Below, one piece after another: positions 1 to 4,743 of a stretch of 5,139 bases of DNA (position 1 is its first letter; each line of letters starts with the position of its first letter). The stretch is from Cellvibrionaceae bacterium. GTDB taxonomy: Bacteria; Pseudomonadota; Gammaproteobacteria; Pseudomonadales; Cellvibrionaceae. The DNA is taken from the NCBI GenBank assembly GCA_030597965.1, contig JAUVQU010000178.1, positions 1 through 5,139 on the forward strand, in the 5' to 3' direction. The translations under genes were made by a program, and so were the position numbers. Under the pieces are notes generated by a model. It had not been told where the DNA came from, ran no database searches, and saw only the letters and a program-made list of their open reading frames with translations.

Positions 1-75
1 ACTCAGAAGTGAAACGCAGTATCGCCGATGGTAGTGTGGGGTTTCCCCATGTGAGAGTAGGTCATCGTCAAACTT
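1..75 (+). rRNA. rrf: 5S ribosomal RNA, 3' part (5' part outside window)
   Basis: This is the 3' portion of 5S rRNA, the last gene of an rRNA operon and a component of the large ribosomal subunit. The window opens at about E. coli 5S position 46 (ACTCAGAAGTGAAACG) and continues with the conserved GCCGATGGTAGTGTGGGG and GAGAGTAGG blocks. Counting from the GTAGG block as in E. coli places the mature 3' end near 75, in GTCAAACTTT, the strand that should pair with the missing 5' end in helix I. The exact end could be off by a few bases. The hairpin of loop D/E (TGTGGGG ... CCCCAT) is intact, so nothing suggests a pseudogene. The 16S and 23S genes should lie to the left. Confidence 0.96.
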
Positions 76-81
76 TATTCC
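66..81 (+). repeat. Direct repeat copy 1, end of 5S rRNA
   Basis: The 16 bases CGTCAAACTTTATTCC, covering the last 10 bases of 5S rRNA and 6 bases downstream, recur exactly at 300-315 in the same orientation. The copies are 234 bases apart, and each is followed within a few bases by a different Rho-independent terminator. Confidence 0.9.
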
Positions 82-82
82 T

Positions 83-116
83 AAAAAAGGCCGCCCAGAT
101 GGGTGGCCTTTTTTTT
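83..116 (+). terminator. Rho-independent terminator of the rRNA operon
   Basis: An 8-bp stem (GGCCGCCC at 89-96, GGGTGGCC at 101-108, one G-T wobble) closes a four-base AGAT loop and is followed by eight T. Six A precede the stem. It starts 8 bases after the presumed 5S 3' end, the expected place for the rrn terminator. Confidence 0.93.
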
Positions 117-317
117 GTCTGAAATTTAGTGATTACTGCTGCGGCCCTGTCGTGATAGCTAGGTGGAGGCGGAAACAGTAAAGCCGACAATTTGGCATTA
201 CCCGCCGGAACGCCGCTCGCTGTGCGAGTGGCTGGGCTCGAGACTGTATTACTCCTGCATACAGTCAGTATCCTACATCCCTGTAGGGCATCAGCTTGGC
301 GTCAAACTTTATTCCGA
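117..317. other. Structured non-coding stretch after the rRNA terminator
   Basis: No credible gene lies here. An open frame from a GTG at 163 to 360 runs through several hairpins and the second terminator, and its product resembles no protein I know. Three consecutive inverted repeats are visible: 212-220 with 224-232 (9 bp, one wobble, 3-base loop), 242-249 with 259-266 (8 bp, perfect, 9-base loop), and 272-277 with 282-287 (6 bp, perfect, 4-base loop). A weaker pairing of GGCGG (168-172) with CCGCC (202-206) is possible. The stretch could be a decayed duplicate of an rRNA operon end, a small dispersed repeat, or the body of a small RNA ending at the 318-350 terminator. I see no convincing promoter in it. 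Confidence 0.5.
300..315 (+). repeat. Direct repeat copy 2, displaced 5S tail
   Basis: This is an exact second copy of the 16 bases at 66-81. Similarity reaches a little further left: GTAGGGCATC at 283-292 resembles the 5S GTAGGTCATC at 57-66, with 8 extra bases between that block and the GTCAAAC block. The rest of a 5S gene is absent, so this is a fragment and not a second 5S gene. Confidence 0.85.
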
Positions 318-350
318 AACCCCTGATCAGCAATGGTCAGGGGTTTTTTT
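318..350 (+). terminator. Second Rho-independent terminator downstream of 5S
   Basis: The stem AACCCCTGATC (318-328) pairs with GGTCAGGGGTT (335-345) over 11 bp with one wobble and a six-base loop. It is followed by a T run at 344-350. It begins 2 bases after the second 5S-tail copy, the same relative placement as the first terminator. It would stop rRNA read-through before the convergent argF gene. Confidence 0.88.
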
Positions 351-417
351 ATGTCTTTAGAAATACCAGTGGAAATATTTTGAGGTGGAAGAACCTGTAT
401 TAGGTTTTCTATAGGCG

Positions 418-450
418 AAAAAAAGCCAGTAGGCTAAAAGTCTGCTGGCT
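418..450 (-). terminator. Rho-independent terminator of the argD-argF operon
   Basis: Read on the minus strand, AGCCAGCAGAC (450-440) pairs with the segment at 434-424 over 11 bp with two wobbles around a five-base loop. Seven A on the + strand at 418-424 supply the U run. It lies 35 bases past the argF stop codon and faces the rRNA terminators, so the two convergent units are insulated from each other. Confidence 0.88.
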
Positions 451-485
451 AAATAGTTTTCAGAGGTGTTTAAAGGGGGTTGTGA

Positions 486-1397
486 CTAGTTTTGTTGCAG
501 TAAAAACTCCATCAGAGCTTTTTGTGCGTGAAGTCTATTTTCTGCTTCATCCCAGACAATTGAAATTTGTTCATCTTCTAAAAGCTCAGCACTGACCTCT
601 TCGCCACGATGTGCTGGCAGGCAGTGCATAAAGACTGCGTCGGAATTGGCATTGGCCATCAACTCATGGTTGACCTGAAACCCTGCAAACTGATTCTCAC
701 GCTCCTTCTGCTCGTCTTCCTGGCCCATTGAGGCCCACACATCGGTCACCACCCAGTCGGCCCCGGCAACAGCTTCTGATGGGTCTCTCATCATGGTTAC
801 ACGATCAGCGTGTTGCTCCAGTAGTTCCGGCTTTGGATCAAAACCTTCGGGGCAGGCGATGTTCAATTTAAAGTCACACAGTGCAGCAGCATTAATGTAG
901 GAGTGACACATATTATTACCATCACCAACCCAGGCTACCGTTTTACCCTTCGGTGAGCCGCGGTGCTCTGTGTAAGTCTGGATGTCGGCCAACAGTTGGC
1001 AGGGGTGATAGTCGTCAGTCAGGGCGTTGATGACTGGCACCTTTGAGTAGGCTGCAAACCTCTCAATGATGTCGTGACCGAAGGTGCGAATCATGATGAT
1101 GTCGCACATACGCGATAGCACGCGTGCTGAATCCTCAATAGGCTCTCCCCGTCCCAACTGCGTGTCACGGGGAGAAAGAAATATTGCTGAGCCCCCGAGC
1201 TGCGCAATACCGGCTTCAAAAGAAACGCGAGTGCGTGTGGATGATTTTTCAAAAATCATTCCCAGTATTTTATTCTTAAAAGACTCGCCTGCACTACCTT
1301 GACGATGTTGAGTTTTTAGCTCAATTGCACGCTCAATAATCTGTTGCAGTTCGTCCGCAGAGAGATCGTTTAATGTTAATAGGTGTCTAACAGCCAT
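486..1397 (-). CDS. argF: Ornithine carbamoyltransferase (anabolic)
   Basis: This cytosolic enzyme of arginine biosynthesis transfers the carbamoyl group of carbamoyl phosphate to ornithine, giving citrulline and phosphate. The product has 303 residues, about the length of the Pseudomonas-type anabolic enzyme. The N-terminal carbamoyl-phosphate domain carries SSTRTR (52-57) and HPCQ (131-134). The C-terminal ornithine domain carries DVWASMGQE (219-227, the SMG loop) and HCLPAHRGEEV (258-268, with Cys259), plus Arg288 near the end. All expected active-site motifs are present. The ATG is preceded on its strand by GGAAG with a six-base spacer, inside the 14-base gap after argD, so the two genes are co-transcribed. 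A catabolic OTC (arcB type) is the alternative. The length and the pairing with argD instead of arcA/arcC favour the biosynthetic form. Confidence 0.97.
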   Translation of the reverse strand: MAVRHLLTLNDLSADELQQIIERAIELKTQHRQGSAGESFKNKILGMIFEKSSTRTRVSFEAGIAQLGGSAIFLSPRDTQLGRGEPIEDSARVLSRMCDIIMIRTFGHDIIERFAAYSKVPVINALTDDYHPCQLLADIQTYTEHRGSPKGKTVAWVGDGNNMCHSYINAAALCDFKLNIACPEGFDPKPELLEQHADRVTMMRDPSEAVAGADWVVTDVWASMGQEDEQKERENQFAGFQVNHELMANANSDAVFMHCLPAHRGEEVSAELLEDEQISIVWDEAENRLHAQKALMEFLLQQN

Positions 1398-1411
1398 AAG
1401 GCACTTCCGTT

Positions 1412-2575
1412 CTATAGTTCGTTCACGAGCTGGGTAACGATATCAATGATCTGGTCAGCTTGTTCTTTATTGATAATGAGTGGTGGCAGCAACCGAATAG
1501 TGTTGCCTGCCGCCACATTGATAAGTAAACCTTTCTCTGACGCTTTGGCGACGAGCTCAGGGCACTCCGTGTCAAGCTCGATGCCAATCATGAGGCCCTT
1601 GCCCCGAACATCAACAACTTTGTTAAGTCCCTCTAAGCGCTGTTTAAACTGATCTATCAGGTAGCGCCCCATGACGTCACAGTTTTCAATCAGCTTCTCA
1701 TTCAGCAGAGTTTTAATAACGGTCGTGGCGCCTTTACAAACTAGGGGATTGCCGCCATAAGTAGAGCCATGATTACCAGGCTGCAATATTGATCCGGCTT
1801 TGCCTTGAGCCAGACAGGCACCAACCGGGAGACCATTACCTAAGCCTTTTGCTGTGGTCACCACATCGGGAAGAATGTCATTGTGTTGATAGGCAAAGTA
1901 TTTACCGGTTCTGCCATTGCCCGTCTGGATTTCATCCAGCATCAACAGCCAGCCATTCTTGTCACATAAGGTTCTTAGCTGATTAAGGTAGTCGCCGGCC
2001 GGGACATGCACGCCGCCTTCACCTTGAACCGGTTCTACGAGGATGGCTACAATATTGGGATCGTTGAGTTGTTCTATGGCTTCAACATCATTGTAGTCAA
2101 CGTGAGTAAAACCACTGACCAGAGGGCTAAAGCCGGCTTTTACTTTCGGGTTTCCAGTGGCCGACAAGGTAGCCATAGTCCGTCCGTGAAAACTGCCGTT
2201 CATGGTGATAATGACAGGCTCATCTATACCAATTTCATGCCCGTACTTACGCGCAATTTTAATCGCTGCTTCATTGGCCTCGGCACCAGAATTAGAAAAG
2301 AAGACTTTTTCCATGCCGGATTGGGCGCACAATAATTCAGCCAGTTCTTCTTGTGGCTGAATATTATACAAATTGGAAACATGAATCAGTGTCTCGGCTT
2401 GCTGTTTAATAGCGGCAACCAGTTTCGGGTGGTTGTGGCCAAGGCCGGAGACGGCAATACCGCTGAGGGCATCCAGATAGCGGCGACCATTATCATCCCA
2501 CAGGTAGATGCCGTCACCCTTAACAAGGGTTAGCTTCCGTTCACCATAGGTGTTCATTATTGCAGGGGATGTCAT
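1412..2575 (-). CDS. argD: Acetylornithine aminotransferase
   Basis: This PLP-dependent class III aminotransferase interconverts N-acetylglutamate semialdehyde and N-acetylornithine using glutamate as amino donor. Many family members also act on succinyl-diaminopimelate in lysine synthesis. The 387 residues match the usual length. Visible are GIAVSGLGHNHP (39-50), the phosphate-binding NSGAEANE (95-102), SFHGRT (128-133), the cofactor-ring aspartate in LDEIQTGNGRTGK (213-225, Asp214), the Schiff-base lysine in TAKGLGNGLP (Lys243), HGSTYGGNP (269-277) and the C-terminal IRLLPPL (360-366, Arg361). The ATG at 2575 was chosen over Met7, although only a weak GAGCGAG-like ribosome site precedes it. 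It is the first gene of the argD-argF unit. Specificity against related transaminases (ornithine, GABA) rests on similarity and on argF next door. Confidence 0.95.
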   Translation of the reverse strand: MTSPAIMNTYGERKLTLVKGDGIYLWDDNGRRYLDALSGIAVSGLGHNHPKLVAAIKQQAETLIHVSNLYNIQPQEELAELLCAQSGMEKVFFSNSGAEANEAAIKIARKYGHEIGIDEPVIITMNGSFHGRTMATLSATGNPKVKAGFSPLVSGFTHVDYNDVEAIEQLNDPNIVAILVEPVQGEGGVHVPAGDYLNQLRTLCDKNGWLLMLDEIQTGNGRTGKYFAYQHNDILPDVVTTAKGLGNGLPVGACLAQGKAGSILQPGNHGSTYGGNPLVCKGATTVIKTLLNEKLIENCDVMGRYLIDQFKQRLEGLNKVVDVRGKGLMIGIELDTECPELVAKASEKGLLINVAAGNTIRLLPPLIINKEQADQIIDIVTQLVNEL

Positions 2576-2628
2576 GCTTTTGTCTCGCTCACGTTCTTGC
2601 TTCTGGATGTTCTTAATAGTTTCCAGTT

Positions 2629-2658
2629 AAAAACAAAACAGGCAGCGATAGCTGCCTG
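2629..2658 (-). terminator. Terminator-like hairpin in the argD leader
   Basis: A perfect 8-bp stem, CAGGCAGC (2639-2646) with GCTGCCTG (2651-2658), has a four-base loop. On the minus strand it is followed by TTTTGTTTTT (2638-2629), so it has terminator form. No minus-strand gene lies between it and the divergent grxD, and its start is only about 7 bases past the predicted argD transcription start. It may be a leader attenuator, a 5' stabilising hairpin, or a terminator for a short or antisense transcript. The hairpin is clear; its role is inferred. Confidence 0.6.
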
Positions 2659-2670
2659 AAGGAATCGTCC

Positions 2671-2699
2671 ATATTATAAGTATTAAGGGTTCTTGGCAA
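2671..2699 (-). promoter_or_regulatory. Predicted sigma-70 promoter of argD-argF
   Basis: On the minus strand there is a consensus -10 box TATAAT (2678-2673) and a -35-like TTGCCA (2699-2694). The spacer is 15 bases, or 17 if the overlapping TAATAT (2676-2671) is used as the -10. Transcription would start near 2665, giving a leader of about 90 bases before argD. I see no clear ArgR box (E. coli-type or Pseudomonas-type) around it, so arginine control is not supported by the sequence. Confidence 0.6.
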
Positions 2700-2770
2700 T
2701 CACTCTATCTCTTCTTAAAGCCACGCAGCCACTGGTTTTTAGCGCATTGGTTAGTACTCGCTCGAATCCA

Positions 2771-2876
2771 TGGTGGATAGCTAAGAACTAGGGTAAAATG
2801 CCCACCAATACTTGAGTGGCTAACTGGGTTATACGCTGGGTTTAGCTTTGAAAATTTGTTATGGCTTTTTAATGTA
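2771..2876 (+). promoter_or_regulatory. Candidate promoter region for grxD
   Basis: Two weak candidates precede grxD. One is a good -10-like TAAAAT at 2794-2799 with only a poor -35 (TGGTGG, 2771-2776). The other is a good -35-like TTGAAA at 2848-2853 with a poor -10 (TAATGT, 2870-2875, 16-base spacer). A small inverted repeat, ATCCA (2766-2770) with TGGAT (2774-2778), overlaps the first. Neither candidate is decisive. The rest of 2700-2902 holds no gene that I can see on either strand. Confidence 0.25.
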
Positions 2877-2902
2877 AGCCTGTCAGTTTAAGAAGGTGTG
2901 TT

Positions 2903-3220
2903 ATGGATATTATTGAAACAATCAAAAAGCAAGTAGAAGAAAACGATGTCATTCTTTACATGAAGGGCTCGCCAAATGCGCCCCAGTGCGGTTTTTCCTC
3001 CCGTACATCACAGGCTGTAATGGCTTGTGGCAAACGTTTTGCCTATGTGGATGTGCTGAGCAACCCAGAGGTACGTCAGCATCTACCAGCTTACGCTAAC
3101 TGGCCAACATTCCCGCAGTTATGGGTTAAGGGCGAATTGGTCGGCGGTTGCGACATTGTGACTGAGATGCATGAGAGTGGTGAGCTGCAGCCGTTGATCG
3201 ATGAGGCTGTACAGGAATAA
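2903..3220 (+). CDS. grxD: Monothiol glutaredoxin (Grx4/GrxD type)
   Basis: This is a cytosolic CGFS-type monothiol glutaredoxin. Family members bind a [2Fe-2S] cluster as a glutathione-ligated homodimer, or as a heterodimer with BolA-like proteins, and act in iron-sulfur cluster delivery and iron homeostasis more than in dithiol reduction. The 105 residues form a single thioredoxin-fold domain, close to the usual length of about 105-115. Visible are the cluster and glutathione motif KGSPNAPQCGFS (21-32, active Cys29), the cis-proline segment WPTFPQLW (67-74) and the glutathione-binding GGCD (81-84). The start is supported by AGAAGG at 2891-2896, six bases upstream of the ATG. It is a single gene divergent from argD and followed by its own terminator. 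Confidence 0.96.
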   Translation: MDIIETIKKQVEENDVILYMKGSPNAPQCGFSSRTSQAVMACGKRFAYVDVLSNPEVRQHLPAYANWPTFPQLWVKGELVGGCDIVTEMHESGELQPLIDEAVQE

Positions 3221-3243
3221 GTAAAAAGTTTGTTTTGTTTTTT

Positions 3244-3269
3244 AAAGGCCCACTTTGTTGTGGGTTTTT
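3244..3269 (+). terminator. Rho-independent terminator of grxD
   Basis: CCCAC (3249-3253) pairs with GTGGG (3260-3264) around a six-base loop. The stem can be extended by two G-T wobbles and by AAA/TTT, and it ends in five T. It lies 23 bases after the grxD stop. The GC core is short, so termination may be incomplete. Confidence 0.75.
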
Positions 3270-3292
3270 AATTTCAGGACGGGACAGGGAAT

Positions 3293-3325
3293 AAAAAAGC
3301 CCAGAAGAGTAATCTTCTGGGCTTT
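3293..3325 (-). terminator. Rho-independent terminator of tRNA-Met
   Basis: A perfect 13-bp stem joins 3296-3308 and 3313-3325, with core GCCCAGAAGA and a GTAA loop. A run of six A on the + strand (3293-3298) gives the U tract for minus-strand transcripts. It begins 8 bases beyond the tRNA 3' end. It faces the grxD terminator and could also block grxD read-through. Confidence 0.92.
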
Positions 3326-3333
3326 ACGAAATA

Positions 3334-3410
3334 TGGTAGCTAGAGGCGGACTTGAACCGCCGACCCCAGCATTATGAGTGCTGTGCTCTAACCAGCTGAG
3401 CTACCTAGCC
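3334..3410 (-). tRNA. tRNA-Met (CAU), elongator
   Basis: The minus strand folds as a 77-base tRNA with CCA encoded. D stem GCTC/GAGC, anticodon stem CAGCA/TGCTG and T stem GGCGG/CCGCC are perfect. The anticodon loop is CTCATAA, giving CAU (+ strand 3374-3376). It follows the E. coli elongator tRNA-Met pattern (GTTAGAGCACA, then GGGGTC after the anticodon stem). It lacks the three G-C anticodon pairs of the initiator. A tRNA-Ile2 whose CAU is modified to read AUA is the alternative; the overall match favours Met. Oddly, the acceptor stem begins with a G1-U72 wobble and ends with a G7-U66 wobble. It lies downstream of ychF on the same strand but has its own promoter. Confidence 0.96.
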
Positions 3411-3426
3411 ATTGTTTCGAGCGCGC

Positions 3427-3454
3427 ATTGTACTGGGTTGGGTTTTGGTGTCAA
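3427..3454 (-). promoter_or_regulatory. tRNA-Met promoter with GC-rich discriminator
   Basis: On the minus strand a perfect -35 TTGACA (3454-3449) is followed after 16 bases by the -10 TACAAT (3432-3427, five of six consensus). GCGCGC (3426-3421) follows immediately as the discriminator. This places the start near 3420, about 10 bases before the tRNA. A GC-rich discriminator is a known feature of stable-RNA promoters under stringent (ppGpp/DksA) control. A second GCGCGC at 3455-3460 borders the -35. Confidence 0.88.
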
Positions 3455-3480
3455 GCGCGCTTAAAGGGTTTTACTGAAAT

Positions 3481-3544
3481 GGTAATAAAACCAAGAATAT
3501 ACCCGTTAATTTCATCAAAATAGCCAAAACTAACGGGCTCTTGG
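3481..3544 (-). terminator. Possible terminator after ychF (two-part stem)
   Basis: Two nested inverted repeats are visible: outer CCAAGA (3491-3496) with TCTTGG (3539-3544), and inner CCCGTTA (3502-3508) with TAACGGG (3531-3537). They are separated by an asymmetric bulge (5 bases against 1) and enclose a 22-base loop. On the minus strand the stem is followed directly by TTTTATT (3490-3484). It starts 10 bases past the ychF stop. The large loop makes it an atypical terminator, so it may instead protect the mRNA 3' end. Confidence 0.5.
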
Positions 3545-3554
3545 CAGGCCTTAT

Positions 3555-4646
3555 TTATACGTTAAAGCGGAAGTGGATTACATCGCCATCCGCTACTGTG
3601 TAGTCCTTACCTTCCAGGCGCCATTTGCCGGCGTCTTTTGCGCCCTGCTCACCATTATTGTCGATAAAATCCTGATAACCGACAATTTCAGCACGGATAA
3701 AGCCTTTTTCAAAGTCAGTGTGAATTACACCAGCAGCTTGTGGGGCGGAGGCACCGATAGGGATGGTCCAGGCTCTTACTTCTTTGACGCCTGCGGTGAA
3801 GTAGGTGTGAAGGTTGAGTAGATCATAGCCTGCGCGGATTACGCGGTTGAGGCCGGGTTCTTCCATGCCAAGGTCTTCCAGGAACTCCGCTTTTTCATCG
3901 TCGTCCAGTTCGGATATTTCGGCTTCGAGTTTATTGCAGATGGGCACAACAACAGCGTTCTCTTCGGCGGCAATAGCATGAACAGTGTCTAGATATGGAT
4001 TGTCTTCAAAACCGTCTTCATCGACATTGGCGATATACATGGTGGGCTTGAGGGTTAAGAAATTAAGCGGGGCTATCAGCTTGAGTTCATCTTCGTTGAG
4101 GCCGAAGGAGCGCAGGGGTTTGGCTTCGTCCAGGTGAGGTTGAATTTTTTCCAGTAGCGCCTTCATCTTGATGGCGTCCTGATCTCGCCCTTTTGCTAGC
4201 TTGGTAAAGCGAAAAACAGCTTTTTCAAGGGCTTCCAGGTCAGCAAGTGCCAACTCCGTATTGATGACTTCAACATCTGCCGTTGGGTCAATTTTACCCT
4301 CTACGTGGATGACGTTACTGTCATCGAAGCAGCGCACGACGTGGGCTATGGCGTCGGTTTCGCGGATATTCCCCAAAAACTTGTTACCTAAACCTTCACC
4401 TTTTGAGGCGCCTGCGACCAAGCCGGCAATATCGACAAATTCCATGGTGGTAGCAATGGTACGTTCTGGCTTAACAATTTCGGCTAGCTTGTCCTGGCGG
4501 AGGTCGGGTACCGCAACCACGCCGGCATTGGGCTCAATGGTGCAGAAGGGAAAGTTCTCTGCGCCAATGCCCGCTTTGGTGAGTGCGTTAAAAAGAGTGG
4601 ATTTGCCTACGTTGGGTAAGCCGACGATGCCGCAATTAAAGCCCAT
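3555..4646 (-). CDS. ychF: Ribosome-associated ATPase YchF (OLA1 family)
   Basis: YchF is an Obg-family P-loop protein that prefers ATP to GTP, binds ribosomes and is linked to stress responses and translation control. The product is 363 residues, the same length as E. coli YchF. Visible are the P-loop GLPNVGKST (9-17), the G3 motif DIAG (72-75), the altered G4 motif NVDE (207-210) where classical GTPases have NKxD, and His114, which corresponds to the catalytic histidine reported for E. coli YchF. A C-terminal TGS domain covers roughly 280-363 and ends in FNV. The frame is open upstream to an ATG at 4739, adding 31 residues. I chose 4646 because the family begins MGFxCGIVGLPNVGKST. No strong ribosome site is visible there. 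It follows pth on the same strand after 97 bases. Confidence 0.97.
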   Translation of the reverse strand: MGFNCGIVGLPNVGKSTLFNALTKAGIGAENFPFCTIEPNAGVVAVPDLRQDKLAEIVKPERTIATTMEFVDIAGLVAGASKGEGLGNKFLGNIRETDAIAHVVRCFDDSNVIHVEGKIDPTADVEVINTELALADLEALEKAVFRFTKLAKGRDQDAIKMKALLEKIQPHLDEAKPLRSFGLNEDELKLIAPLNFLTLKPTMYIANVDEDGFEDNPYLDTVHAIAAEENAVVVPICNKLEAEISELDDDEKAEFLEDLGMEEPGLNRVIRAGYDLLNLHTYFTAGVKEVRAWTIPIGASAPQAAGVIHTDFEKGFIRAEIVGYQDFIDNNGEQGAKDAGKWRLEGKDYTVADGDVIHFRFNV

Positions 4647-4690
4647 GATTAAATTCGCTTGTTGGTTTGGTCTGAAGTAATAAGGGCGGC

Positions 4691-4696
4691 ATTCTA
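4691..4696 (-). promoter_or_regulatory. Candidate -10 box of a ychF promoter
   Basis: In the pth-ychF gap the minus strand reads TAGAAT (five of six consensus), about 45 bases upstream of the ychF ATG. No good -35 hexamer lies 16-18 bases upstream. ychF may use this weak promoter, read-through from pth, or both. Confidence 0.3.
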
Positions 4697-4743
4697 CTAC
4701 AGAGCGCCGTTCTAACCTAGCGCTTGGCGGCGTTCGCATGGGT

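Noticed and set aside
163..360. 65-codon open frame from GTG on the + strand
   Set aside because: It runs through three hairpins, the 5S-tail repeat and a Rho-independent terminator. It has no recognisable protein features and sits directly behind an rRNA terminator.
2006..2335. 109-codon open frame on the + strand
   Set aside because: It lies opposite the conserved PLP-binding core of argD and has no supporting ribosome site or known similarity.
2576..2591. Six-codon GTG frame ending in TGA that overlaps the argD ATG, as a leader peptide
   Set aside because: It is very short, contains no arginine run and has only a weak ribosome site; chance is sufficient.
2727..2825. Distant inverted repeats (AGCCACT at 2727 with AGTGGCT at 2815; GTTAG..CTC near 2750 with GAGTGGCTAAC near 2815)
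   Set aside because: The arms are short, far apart and mutually exclusive, so they are compatible with chance in an AT-rich spacer.
2576..2902. ArgR operator in the argD-grxD intergenic region
   Set aside because: I looked for the E. coli-type paired ARG boxes and for the Pseudomonas-type TGTCGC motif and found no convincing match on either strand.
3334..3410. Initiator tRNA-fMet or tRNA-Ile2 (CAU)
   Set aside because: The three G-C pairs of the initiator anticodon stem are absent. The body matches the elongator Met pattern better than Ile2, and the position after ychF fits the tRNA-Met found there in Pseudomonas.
4201..4680. 159-codon open frame on the + strand
   Set aside because: It is antisense to the well-conserved N-terminal half of ychF and is a codon-bias shadow of that gene.
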